The position numbers and the translations under genes are program-made. The notes beneath the pieces were generated by a model, which saw only the letters and a list, made by a program, of their open reading frames with translations, was not told the DNA's origin and ran no database searches. A DNA stretch of 64,000 bases, from NCBI RefSeq assembly GCF_000473085.1, contig NZ_AXBA01000002.1, forward strand, positions 1 to 64,000, given 5' to 3'. Positions 8,701-16,299 of the stretch are shown piece after piece; within the stretch, counting starts at the first letter, position 1; every line of letters starts with the position of its first letter. The stretch comes from Azorhizobium doebereinerae UFLA1-100 (GTDB lineage Bacteria; Pseudomonadota; Alphaproteobacteria; Rhizobiales; Xanthobacteraceae).

Positions 8701-9423
8701 GCCGCCCGGCATGGTGCTGTCCTTGCGCGGATCGTAGAGCTTCGCGCCCCGGACCAGCCACAGGAAGGTCGGCAGCTCGCCGCCCCAGACGTCGGGATTG
8801 AAGACGAGGCGGACCTTGACGTATGCGCAGCCGCTCAGCGTGTGGCCGGACGTCCACTGGCCACCGGAATCTCCGATCACCTCGGCATCGGCCGGCTGCC
8901 CGGGCGTGCCTTTGTAGAGCCGGAACGACAGCATCGAGATGCCGTACTTGTCGTGAAATTCCGGGACGTCCTGGTAGCCGTTCTCGTCGATGTGCATCGA
9001 CACGCCGATGCCGTTGACCCACAGCTTCTCCAGGCTGGCGATCTCGTGATCAGCGAGCACGATGATCAGGTCGACGTTTTCGTTCTGCGGCCCGAACTTG
9101 CAGAAATAGTGCAGCGACCCGCCGACGGCGCGGGCCCCCAGGACGAGCTGGCGCGGCAGATCCGCGTTGATCGTCAGGTTCAGCGTCTGCTGGCTGGTGG
9201 ACGCGCTAGCCTTGGTCGACGACTTCGGCATCACCGCCCGGGCGAGGTACGAAAAGCCCGTCGCGAGAGCGGTATTGACCAAGAAAGTGCCGATGGCGCC
9301 GCCGACCGTTCCGGCGGTCCCCAGCGCGGTCACGCCGGCGACAAGGGCCGTGGAGATGGGATCGGCGCACGCCGGCCCGGCCGCCATGACGAGCGCGGCG
9401 GTGATCAGCAGCAGGAGGCGCAT
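5779..9423 (-). CDS. Central tail tip (gpJ-like) host-specificity protein
   Basis: This is a 1214-aa protein in the position of lambda gpJ. It starts with an apparent Sec signal-like segment (MRLLLLITAALVMAAGPACA), then a tail-hub region. A fibronectin-III-like domain follows at about residues 528-620 (PGIRVTWNPITDPTVYGL..EYR). Next comes a long Ala/Thr-rich helical section (about 650-960) of repeated TETSAR/ETTAR-type heptads, and a beta-rich C-terminus. Such proteins close the tail tip and contact the host. The start is 2 bases after the previous stop. The hydrophobic N-terminus is unusual for a cytoplasmically assembled tail protein. Confidence 0.75.
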   Translation of the reverse strand: MRLLLLITAALVMAAGPACADPISTALVAGVTALGTAGTVGGAIGTFLVNTALATGFSYLARAVMPKSSTKASASTSQQTLNLTINADLPRQLVLGARAVGGSLHYFCKFGPQNENVDLIIVLADHEIASLEKLWVNGIGVSMHIDENGYQDVPEFHDKYGISMLSFRLYKGTPGQPADAEVIGDSGGQWTSGHTLSGCAYVKVRLVFNPDVWGGELPTFLWLVRGAKLYDPRKDSTMPGGFGAHRWGSPETYEFADSLELCRYNYLCGIYNNGDRWFGVGLAADEIDTAKSIAAMNACEEMVLCRDGTYEPRYRCAAVIDADEDHASVLAKFSTACAGSMPDLSGMYALQPGVAQIPVIGFTDADLIDGADLTGSRYQSLGDVANEVTGTWADVTALYQSGSVPTRFSYDDEALDGGYRRSAAYDLSFIYSQSQGQRCLEIYRRLARRQITHTLTLRRRYAVLEAGDWITWTSDKFGYVDGVFRVEALTLNDDWTVTLQIRQIDDAVYAWSVADELDPANPTSLPSAGPPADIVVNVQVATAQVNSVDGTQVPGIRVTWNPITDPTVYGLVIEYRRVGDAPWQTYVAGETQVREGTATITAGIVGGDFYQVRITALTSPRRVVDVSAIATTSSNTVEVIVNRALVSAVAEAVQPGSITNDALAALTRQQFDKAVMDLDAATVAMVVQMVDDDARLSLLSRATGKLSADVAAGLNPLSAGIERIDQVQAAMELAIAQTQTTLDAQIAGVATELTIEESARASADNALTTQITTASAQLGDAIAVVQDQIEAIATASETTARDTYALSVVDLQNADDAAVAAFVEAVARGAGDAELRQVAQFNSAGIQEVRTATVANGAAIATIQTNLTAETSARQAAIQTVQQARADGDAAVASQMTALVAQETAARGAAILTETSARVAGDNASAAAISTLVTQVNANTAAISTETTARTNADSGLSSSITTALARANGASATGQFGIVATAGDLGAAVSYSVMLQAGSVWGGMRFDVMSGGSSRILLHSGSFQLWDASSGFITPAFDYSGGYFALNGNVRVNGNLVVTGSISSAQISEGANLGAQGIAAASQNFSTGATDWFYVGSEIVLNTPTKGGYTYPMVHLRWASSVTSLGGSSGSFAQGSYSFRILCNGVVVYEVDPVVSYSVGPSTGAGQGATDFFYMSTAGTQMYFQLQFKHNMSSVGGAVGNLFLKVAASAYGR

Positions 9424-9425
9424 TC

Positions 9426-9827
9426 TCAGATCGCAAATGCTCGGAGCATGGACGTGCGGGGCACGCGGGCGAGACCGAAGCTCGACTTGGCAATGGCTTG
9501 GTCGCCGAGGCACACGGCGCCGGCCCGGCGGCCCTCCTCGTCCACCACCACGGCGAGGTCGCCGACATGGGCCATGGCCGGCGCGATCTCGTCGAAAAAG
9601 CAGGCGATCACGTCACCGGCATCCGCGGCGCCCATGTTCCGCATCACGCGCCGGGCCTGCGCCGCCGTGCTATAGGACGGGCGATCGAACGCCCTGCCGG
9701 TGATGGCCTCGACCGCGTCGGCGGCGAACGTGAGGCAGTCCGAAGTCCCCCAGGCGAAGGGCAGGCATTCATACCGGGCGATGACCGCGGTCAGGCGGGC
9801 ATGCCAGTTTTCGACGCGCGCTCTCAT
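9426..9827 (-). CDS. NlpC/P60-like tail-tip peptidase (DUF6950 type)
   Basis: The 133-residue product has the Cys motif FAWGTSDCLTFAADAV and a downstream His in MAHVGDLAVVVD, the pattern of NlpC/P60-like cell-wall peptidases found before gpJ (compare lambda gpK). The role would be local wall opening during DNA entry. ATG 9827 overlaps the previous stop (ATGA), so an upstream extension is unnecessary. The domain is short and only Cys and His of the triad are clear. Confidence 0.65.
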   Translation of the reverse strand: MRARVENWHARLTAVIARYECLPFAWGTSDCLTFAADAVEAITGRAFDRPSYSTAAQARRVMRNMGAADAGDVIACFFDEIAPAMAHVGDLAVVVDEEGRRAGAVCLGDQAIAKSSFGLARVPRTSMLRAFAI

Positions 9828-10393
9828 CGCCCCATCACCAGCTTGGTGCTCGCTGTTTTCGTCGTGAAGGCGAAGCCCTGGTCGCCGCCATAGGTCCGCT
9901 GCTGGTCGGCGTGCGTCCGCTTGCGGTTCGTCGCCCGGTCCAGCTCGCGGGCGCGGGAGACGCATTCCAGGACGAACGTCGCCTCCCCGCTGCTCTCGCG
10001 CACCTCGTCGCGATCGACGAAGCCGCGAAAGACGGTGTGCACCGCCACCAGTGACCGGCTGGTGGGGTCATAGAGCGCGCGGGCGACCTGCACCTTCGCG
10101 CGATGGAGGTTGTATTCGCCGATGGTCACCAGCACGTCGCTCGCCAGCCCGGAGAGCGTCGCGGTCATCGACTGGACGCCGTCGGCGAGGGACTGGATGA
10201 CCGGCGTGATCGAGATCAGAGACCCGGATCCAGTGAACGTCACGCCGGGCCAATATCCCGGAAACTGCGCGCTGTAGACGTCGCTCCAGAAGCCATAGGT
10301 ACCCTCGGGCATGGCGATGACCGCCAGGTCGCGGTCCACCAGCGCCGGCCCGTCGAGCAGAGCCAGCGTCGCAGCACCGAATGCACGTGCCAT
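9824..10393 (-). CDS. Tail tip assembly protein, 189 aa
   Basis: It lies between the minor tail gene and the NlpC/P60-like gene. The C-terminus (ECVSRARELDRATNRKRTHADQQ ... YGGDQGFAF) is a conserved pattern in proteins at this position in siphovirus-like prophages; a DUF2163-like relation is possible. It likely forms part of the distal tail or baseplate hub. Start and previous stop overlap as TGATG. Confidence 0.55.
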   Translation of the reverse strand: MARAFGAATLALLDGPALVDRDLAVIAMPEGTYGFWSDVYSAQFPGYWPGVTFTGSGSLISITPVIQSLADGVQSMTATLSGLASDVLVTIGEYNLHRAKVQVARALYDPTSRSLVAVHTVFRGFVDRDEVRESSGEATFVLECVSRARELDRATNRKRTHADQQRTYGGDQGFAFTTKTASTKLVMGR

Positions 10394-11049
10394 CAGTAGA
10401 GTGCCTGCATCGCCTTGAACGCGATCTGGTCGCCGCCGTAGGTGACGCGCGGCGGCGCGGGGAACGGGTCCACCAGCCGGAACACGGCGTGGGCCGTCTC
10501 CAGGGCCACTTGCGCGAACGTGGGGCTGCCTGGAGGCACGTCAGGCTCCACCTGCACGGTGAGCGCGCCGTTGACCGCGGTGACCGTCTCCACGGCACGG
10601 TGCAACGTCCGCGTCGAGCCCCACAGCCAGCAGAGCATGTCGCCGGCGGAGAGCACGTATGATGTCGGCAGGTCGCTGAGCTGCACGGTGTAGCCGGAAG
10701 CGGACTGAAGGGTGCAGTTCCCGGTGAACGGCAGCCCGCTATGCCGGGTCACGCCGGACCATCCGACGCCCGGATAGGCCCGCGGACGTGCGCGGGCAGG
10801 GTCGTAGAAGATGAAGGTGTTCAGCCCGCCACGGAGGCTATCGAACCAGGCCTGCATCTCCTCGAACTGCGCCGGATTGAGGATGGTCGTCTTCGCGTCG
10901 ATGCTCCATAGCGAGCGTCCGCGCTCCGCCGTCTGCACGGCTCCGCCCCGCGTGCGGGTGGTGTTCTGCGCGCGGGACGGGGTGAAGACCAACGGGGCCG
11001 CGATGGCAGCGACGCTGAACGGATAGACGCGGGGATAGGTGATCGCCAT
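10393..11049 (-). CDS. Minor tail protein, 218 aa
   Basis: It directly follows the tape measure gene. It starts MAITYPRVYPFSVAAIAAPL, and a core around FEEMQAWFDSLRGGLNTFIF looks like distal-tail (gpM-like) proteins. Late in the protein the stretch VTYGGDQIAFKAMQAL is similar in style to its downstream neighbour. The role would be as a ring between tube and tip. Exact family not recognised. Confidence 0.55.
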   Translation of the reverse strand: MAITYPRVYPFSVAAIAAPLVFTPSRAQNTTRTRGGAVQTAERGRSLWSIDAKTTILNPAQFEEMQAWFDSLRGGLNTFIFYDPARARPRAYPGVGWSGVTRHSGLPFTGNCTLQSASGYTVQLSDLPTSYVLSAGDMLCWLWGSTRTLHRAVETVTAVNGALTVQVEPDVPPGSPTFAQVALETAHAVFRLVDPFPAPPRVTYGGDQIAFKAMQALY

Positions 11050-11052
11050 GGT

Positions 11053-13281
11053 TCAAACCCCCGGCATGCGGTTCTTGCGGGCCTGGGCGACGGCACTCAC
11101 GGCGACAGACGGCATCAGCCTCCTGTGCTCGGCCAGCTCAAGGCGGATCTGGTTGATCGCGTCCTGGTCTGCGTTCCCCTGGACGATGATCTGGGTATCG
11201 CCGAAAGCGACGCTCGGCTCCCCGGAAGACGACTGAACAACGCCTCCGTTGACGCTTCCGCCCGAGGCGAAGTGCGGCGCGTAGTTGATCATGTCGAGGG
11301 TCGAGCGATTGCGGGAAGCCGCAGCAGCGTTGACGATGTATTCGCCGTTCGAGACCCAGGCGAGAATGCTGTCCGAACGCCCGGTTCCGGGCCCGCGGAT
11401 CGGACCGCCATCGGCGAAGAACGTGGGCACCGCCATCGCTCCGGCCCCGCCCACGACGTTGACCGCAGCCGATCCAGAACCGCCTCCGGTGAAAGCGCCA
11501 AGGAACGAGCCCAACAGTCCGCTGCTGCCCGACTTGCTATTGCCGAACAGCCCCGACGTGAGTTGATCGACCGCCAGATCTTGTAGTTTGTCCGCGACCT
11601 TGTTCAGCACGTTGCCGAAGATCTCACCGGCAGAAGCGCCATTGCGGATGTCCGTGATGATGCTGTTGAAGACGTCTCGGGACGTATCCTTGAGGCCGGT
11701 CAACGTCTCCCGCGCCCGCATCAGCCCGGCCTCGTAGGACGAGAGGTCCACGGGCTGGCCGGCGGAGCGCAGTGCCGACGCAATGGTCTGGTCTGTCTTC
11801 GTCCGGCCCAATTGGTCGATGTCGAACTGCGCCTGGTCGCGCAGGGTCAACTTCGCGGTGAGGTCAACCTGCTCGCGCAGCGCCTCGTTCTGGCGTTTCA
11901 AGGCCTCGTACTTGGCGGCATCGAAGCCGGTGCCGGCCAGCGCCGCCTCTCTCTGGAGATCGACATAATCTCGGTAGTTGGCGCGCAGGACTGCTGCCTC
12001 GCCGGCCGTCTTTCCGACGAGTTGCGCCTCCAACTCCTGGGCGGTGACAGCCTCTCCGGCGCTGCGCATGCGCTCCTTCTGCGCCATCGCCAACTGCGCA
12101 TAGGTCTCGGCCTGGGACTTGAGCAACGCGTCAGTCTTGATTGCGTTGACCTGTTCGTCGCCCGCACCGCTGGCCGCCGCGTCGGCCGCTTTCAGAGCAG
12201 CCTGGGCCCGGCTTTTCTCCTCCGAGGTCTGCGCACGGGTCACGGCAAGTTCGAGTTCCCGTCGGCGCGTAAGCTGCTCGGAATAGGAGATCAGGTTGGC
12301 GTCGGAACCGACGAGCGCGTTGCGCTGGTTCACCAGCCCGCTCAGCGCTTCCTTGTAGGTATCAACCCGTCTGGACGCTTCCGACACTCCCGCATCGGCG
12401 GACCACATTTTCTCGAACTGGTCGGCTTCGGCCTTGTCCAACGCGCGGTTGACGGTGGTGATATTCTCCTCAATCTTCCGGAGGTCGGCGATCCGCGGAT
12501 CGCGTGACTCAGCGATCGCTGCGCCCTTCTTCTCCTGGAGATCCTTCTCCGCCCTGGCCGCCCTTTCGGTCGCCTCGGTCCGCTGCTTGCGCAGTTCGAT
12601 CAGTTCCCGCTCGGCCTGCGCGGCCAGCGATGCGCCCTGATCGCGATAGAGCTTGGAGCTGCCGCTCTCGGCAAGATTCTTGGCATTCGCCAGACGCTTC
12701 TCGGCTTCCCCGATCTGCGTATCGATGTCCGGCTTCGTGACCACCAATCCGAGCGCCTTGCCGAGGCTCGCGTAGGCCTGGCTGGCATTGTTCGCGATGA
12801 TGAGCCACTTGTCGCCGAACCACGTGAGATTGCGGTTGGCATCGGGCAGATCACGATTGAGAGCGACGATGATCAGCCGCTGCGCCTCGACGATCTTGCC
12901 GGCCGCAGCGGTCGACTTGATCAGATCAAGTTCCGACTGGCTGAGGAAGTTGAGCTCCTTGTCCAGATCCTCCGCACCGGCAGCAGGATCGGCCAGGGCA
13001 GCGGCCAACCGCTTCGCCGCGTCGGCCGCTGATTTCCCGGTCAGTGTCGCGTAGTTGTTCGTGACCGCGATCAGGTCGGTAAAGTTTTCGCGGCCGGTCC
13101 TGCCGGTCGCCGCATATGCCGCTGCCATTTCCATGGCCGAGGAGACCGTAGTGCGCGCCGCGCGCGCGCCGGCCGTGGCGAAATCCTCAAGATCATGAAC
13201 GCTCGCCCGGGTGGTCTTGCCCAGCCCCTGGAGAGAATTATCGAGCGCGTTCCACGTCGTGCTCCAATCACGATAGGCCAT
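11053..13281 (-). CDS. Tape measure protein, C-terminal part (after frameshift)
   Basis: This open frame of 742 codons contains the rest of the tail tape measure protein: a helical, coiled-coil-rich centre (GEAEKRLANAKNLAESG; AERELIELRKQRTEATERA) and the usual C-terminal signature FADGGPIRGPGTGRSDS ... FASGGSV. The apparent start (MAYRDWSTTWNALDNSLQGL) is really mid-protein. Removing one G from the run of eight at 13311-13318 joins it to the preceding frame, giving AGGALAGVSLAAVMAYRDW. The extreme C-terminus (ELAEHRRLMPSVAVSAVAQA) resembles the end of the gene at 18347-18634. The intact protein would set tail length. Confidence 0.8.
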   Translation of the reverse strand: MAYRDWSTTWNALDNSLQGLGKTTRASVHDLEDFATAGARAARTTVSSAMEMAAAYAATGRTGRENFTDLIAVTNNYATLTGKSAADAAKRLAAALADPAAGAEDLDKELNFLSQSELDLIKSTAAAGKIVEAQRLIIVALNRDLPDANRNLTWFGDKWLIIANNASQAYASLGKALGLVVTKPDIDTQIGEAEKRLANAKNLAESGSSKLYRDQGASLAAQAERELIELRKQRTEATERAARAEKDLQEKKGAAIAESRDPRIADLRKIEENITTVNRALDKAEADQFEKMWSADAGVSEASRRVDTYKEALSGLVNQRNALVGSDANLISYSEQLTRRRELELAVTRAQTSEEKSRAQAALKAADAAASGAGDEQVNAIKTDALLKSQAETYAQLAMAQKERMRSAGEAVTAQELEAQLVGKTAGEAAVLRANYRDYVDLQREAALAGTGFDAAKYEALKRQNEALREQVDLTAKLTLRDQAQFDIDQLGRTKTDQTIASALRSAGQPVDLSSYEAGLMRARETLTGLKDTSRDVFNSIITDIRNGASAGEIFGNVLNKVADKLQDLAVDQLTSGLFGNSKSGSSGLLGSFLGAFTGGGSGSAAVNVVGGAGAMAVPTFFADGGPIRGPGTGRSDSILAWVSNGEYIVNAAAASRNRSTLDMINYAPHFASGGSVNGGVVQSSSGEPSVAFGDTQIIVQGNADQDAINQIRLELAEHRRLMPSVAVSAVAQARKNRMPGV

Positions 13282-15475
13282 GACGGCGGCGAGACTGACG
13301 CCGGCGAGTGCCCCCCCCGGCCAAGCGCGTGGGCGTCAGAAGGCCAGCCATGACGTTGCCGAGGTTCTTAACGCCGGCGGTCAGTCCGCCCCGGCTGCCC
13401 GCCAGGATCTGGTAGAACTGGCCGCCCTGGGTGGCGACGATCTGGAACGCACTCGAACCAGACATGGCCATCGTTGCCATGTCATTGAACTGGTAGGCGA
13501 GATTCGTGAGTTCGTAGCCGGTCAGCCGGAAGCTCTTCGAGGCTCCGCTGCCAGACTCCTCGATCGACTTCACCACCCGCTTGTAGGCGGCTTCCTCGCG
13601 CAGGAGCGCCGCGGTGTATTCGTCGGCGTCCATATGCGGCTTGAGCAGCTTCAACTGCTTCAGGCGGTCCTGGTATTGCGCCGCAGCCTTCTCCAGCGGG
13701 ACGAATTCCAAGCGCAGCCGGTTGAGATCAGCGAAGGCCGAGCCCACCTCTGGATTGGTGGCGCCATTGTCGGTCGCCTTCGTGCCGATACCGAAGCTGC
13801 TGTTGAACTTCGCCTGGGCCGAGGTGGCGGCTTCGGCGCGCGCGGCGCGGCTTGCGGCTTCCTGCACCGCGCTGGCCGACTGCATCGCGATGGTGCGCTT
13901 CTCGATCGCAGTGCGATAGACGTCCTCCGAGATCGCGCCAGCGGCCAGATCCGCCTTTGCCTGGACGACGAACTGGTCATATTCGCGCTGCGCAGCGAAC
14001 GCGGCATCGTACTTCGCCCTGGTCGCGTCCAGTGCCTCTCCATAGGCGAGGATGTCGGCAGCACGCTTCTCGCTGCCGAAATCGTCCCGGACACCAAACG
14101 AGGTGTTGAATGCGACCTGCGCAGCATCCGCCTTTGCTTTGGCCTCTTGGACGACATCAACCTGCGCCGCGCGCAGCGATCGTCCAGCGCGCTTGATCGC
14201 CTCGTTGTAGACGTCAATCGAAATGGCGCCTGAAGTGTAGAGATCCTGTGCTTCCCGGACGGCGGCGCCGAAGTCGTTCTGCGCCGCATAAGCCGGATCC
14301 AGCGATTCACGCAGCGAAACAGCCCTGCGCTCCAGGTCCGCCTGAGCGTCAGCGAGCTTTCGAACGGACTCGCCAGTTCGATCGATTTCGCCCCGTGCCC
14401 TGGCGACACCGAGGGAATACAGATCGAACGAAATAGCACCTGAGGTGTAGAGATCTTCAGCCTCCGCCAGTGCGGCATTTAGCTTCTCTTGAGATGCCAA
14501 GGCTGGGTCGGCGGCCAACGCGAAGGCTCGCACGCGCTCGGTGAGGGTCGCCTGCGATGCCGCTCCGGCAGCAGCCTGCGCCGCCGCCTCTCGCGCGCTG
14601 CGCGTGGAGGCGCTGATCCTGTCCATCGAGGCCATGGTCTCGACGAAGGCCGCCTTGGTTTCTTTCAGCCTGGCTGAATAGACCTGTTGGTCGATCCCTC
14701 CAGACCGCAGAGCACTGCTCAGGCGATCGAGCTGGCCGCGATATTTCAGTTGTGCTGCGAAAAGCGGGTCGAACTCGGCCCTGGTGGCATTCAGGGCCTG
14801 TCCATAGGCGGCAATGTCCGCTTCGCGCTTCTTGCTATCGAAGTCGTCTCGCACACCGAATGACGTGTTGAAGGCAGTCTGTGCCGCATCATTCTGCTGC
14901 TTCGCAGCCTGAACGATACCAACCTGCGCCTCGCGAAGAGTCTGCGCCGCGCGACGGGTCGCTTCCTCATATACACCTACAGCTATTGCACCTGCTGTAT
15001 AGAGGTCCTCGGCCTCGTTGATTGCAGCATTGAACCTATTCTGCGCGGCATACACGGGGTCCAATGCTTCGCGCAGTGCACGGGCCCGCCGCTCAAGATC
15101 CTCCTGCTTCTGGATCAGGAAATCCTGCGCTTCGCCGACCTGGTGATACTTGATCGCGGCGAGATCCAGGATGCGGTTGGCTTCCTCCTGTGTGCGAATG
15201 CCTTCCTGCAGGGCAAGCGCGACGTTGGCCACCTCGCGCCGATAGGCAATGAGATTCCTGACTTGGGCATCGACGCGCTTCTCGGTGCTCTCGATCGCCT
15301 TGGCGGCCGACAACTGCTCCCGTCCGAGCTTAGCCGTCGCCAAGGAGACGACGTTGCCGGACTCGGCGAACCGCGTGTTGGCATTGGCCGCCGAACGCAG
15401 CTCCGCCACGAGCTTGTCCATGCCCTCCGTCGTGGCGACGGTGCGGATGCGTTTGATCAGCTCGACAGAGGGCAT
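13268..15475 (-). CDS. Tape measure protein, N-terminal part
   Basis: This 735-codon frame starts MPSVELIKRIRTVATTEGMD and is almost wholly helical. It contains a long internal repeat: residues about 124-242 and 378-496 align with a 254-residue offset (both contain LDP.YAAQN.F.AA..EA.DLYT.GAI and AFNTSFGVRDDF). A partial third copy lies around 321-366. After GLLTPTRLAGGG the frame runs into a short nonsense tail because of a run of eight G (one too many for continuity with the next frame). Length of the joined protein would be about 1470 residues. Confidence 0.8.
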   Translation of the reverse strand: MPSVELIKRIRTVATTEGMDKLVAELRSAANANTRFAESGNVVSLATAKLGREQLSAAKAIESTEKRVDAQVRNLIAYRREVANVALALQEGIRTQEEANRILDLAAIKYHQVGEAQDFLIQKQEDLERRARALREALDPVYAAQNRFNAAINEAEDLYTAGAIAVGVYEEATRRAAQTLREAQVGIVQAAKQQNDAAQTAFNTSFGVRDDFDSKKREADIAAYGQALNATRAEFDPLFAAQLKYRGQLDRLSSALRSGGIDQQVYSARLKETKAAFVETMASMDRISASTRSAREAAAQAAAGAASQATLTERVRAFALAADPALASQEKLNAALAEAEDLYTSGAISFDLYSLGVARARGEIDRTGESVRKLADAQADLERRAVSLRESLDPAYAAQNDFGAAVREAQDLYTSGAISIDVYNEAIKRAGRSLRAAQVDVVQEAKAKADAAQVAFNTSFGVRDDFGSEKRAADILAYGEALDATRAKYDAAFAAQREYDQFVVQAKADLAAGAISEDVYRTAIEKRTIAMQSASAVQEAASRAARAEAATSAQAKFNSSFGIGTKATDNGATNPEVGSAFADLNRLRLEFVPLEKAAAQYQDRLKQLKLLKPHMDADEYTAALLREEAAYKRVVKSIEESGSGASKSFRLTGYELTNLAYQFNDMATMAMSGSSAFQIVATQGGQFYQILAGSRGGLTAGVKNLGNVMAGLLTPTRLAGGGTRRRQSRRRHGLS
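13988..15106 (-). repeat. Internal duplication in tape measure gene
   Basis: Bases 14750-15106 and 13988-14344 (minus strand) encode two diverged copies of a 119-residue helical module, 762 bases apart. Shared blocks include LERRA..LRE.LDP.YAAQN, DLYT.GAI and FNTSFGVRDDF. In-frame duplication of a tape measure module would lengthen the tail. Confidence 0.75.
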
Positions 15476-15482
15476 GATTGTC

Positions 15483-15830
15483 CTATCGGCGGCGGGATGC
15501 GGCTTCGATCTGTTCCGCAGCGCGCCGCACGTAGGCGGCGTCCATCACCCGCAGGAGCGACTGGAACGTCTCGAATTCATCGATGTCGGTGATGCCGTAG
15601 CGGGCGGCGTAGCGGTCGATCGCTGAGAACGGGATCTGGCCCACGAAGCCCATCCCGGCGGGCCGGTCGCCGCAGAGGTCGAAGAAGGCGCTCCACACCA
15701 AGGAGTGCCGCGGATCAGGCATCACCCGGTCCTGCATGAACGGCAGGTTTTTGCCCTCCGGGCCGGCGGCCCGGAGGATGGCGTCGGCCTTGCCGCCCCA
15801 ATCCAGTTGCCAGATCAGGGCGTCTCGGAG
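15483..15830 (-). CDS. Tail assembly chaperone, -1 frameshift extension (gpT-like)
   Basis: This frame has no good start of its own. It opens exactly at the slippery site in the upstream chaperone gene and continues LRDALIWQLDWGGKADAIL to the stop at 15483. The product is therefore the C-terminal part of a G-T type fusion, made at low level, that binds the tape measure during tail assembly. An internal ATG at 15737 exists but has no supporting context. It lies directly before the tape measure gene, the standard order. Confidence 0.75.
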   Translation of the reverse strand, partial: LRDALIWQLDWGGKADAILRAAGPEGKNLPFMQDRVMPDPRHSLVWSAFFDLCGDRPAGMGFVGQIPFSAIDRYAARYGITDIDEFETFQSLLRVMDAAYVRRAAEQIEAASRRR

Positions 15831-16237
15831 TTTTTTGCCGCGTCCTCGAAGGACTCCGCGCCAGTCCGCGCGACCACAGCCGAGGCGTAGAGCGCGGCTT
15901 CCGCGAGCATGCGGCCGCAGTCCGGATCAGCCAGAAGCTCGCGCACGACTTCCGGGGTGCAGGGCAGCGCCGCGCCTTCGGTGGTGAGGTTCCAGTCGAC
16001 AAGGATCGCCCCTGCGATGACTTCGATGCCGATGCGGTCGAGATCCTCGAGCGGGATGTCCGCACCGGCTGGGAGGCTCAGTTCCTCGACCAACCGCGTG
16101 CGCAGGCGGCGCGCATCCACATTGTCCCGCCCACGCACCTTGAGCGCCAGGTCATCGCAGCCATCCAGCGGGATGTCCTTGACCCAGGCGCCATTGAGCA
16201 CGCGGTTTCCGACCATCTTCAGCTTCGCAACGTCCAT
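15815..16237 (-). CDS. Tail assembly chaperone (gpG-like)
   Basis: The 140-residue protein starts MDVAKLKMVGNRVLNGAWVK and sits between the tail tube and tape measure genes. Near its end (AAKNSETP) it contains the slippery heptamer that allows the G-T fusion. Such proteins coat the tape measure and recruit tube subunits, and are absent from the virion. Identification rests on position, length and the frameshift rather than on a family motif. Confidence 0.7.
   Translation of the reverse strand: MDVAKLKMVGNRVLNGAWVKDIPLDGCDDLALKVRGRDNVDARRLRTRLVEELSLPAGADIPLEDLDRIGIEVIAGAILVDWNLTTEGAALPCTPEVVRELLADPDCGRMLAEAALYASAVVARTGAESFEDAAKNSETP
15830..15836 (-). promoter_or_regulatory. Programmed -1 ribosomal frameshift site
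   Basis: On the minus strand the bases read A AAA AAC in the zero frame of the upstream chaperone gene (GCA AAA AAC). This is among the most efficient -1 slippery heptamers. Slippage puts the ribosome in the frame of the extension ending at 15483. Confidence 0.8.
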
Positions 16238-16299
16238 AAATCACCCATGCCATGTGGAGGATGCGGAGGAGACGCCCTCCGCCGGCGATGACTGGACGA

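Noticed and set aside
6349-9675. Rightward 1108-codon open frame antisense to the tail tip gene
   Set aside because: It is the antisense shadow of a GC-rich gene. The protein is Arg/Gly/His-rich with no conserved motif and no ribosome site, while the leftward gene has clear tail-tip character.
15483-15737. Independent gene starting at ATG 15737
   Set aside because: The frame opens exactly at the A AAA AAC slippery site upstream and the ATG lacks a ribosome site, so it is treated as a frameshift extension.
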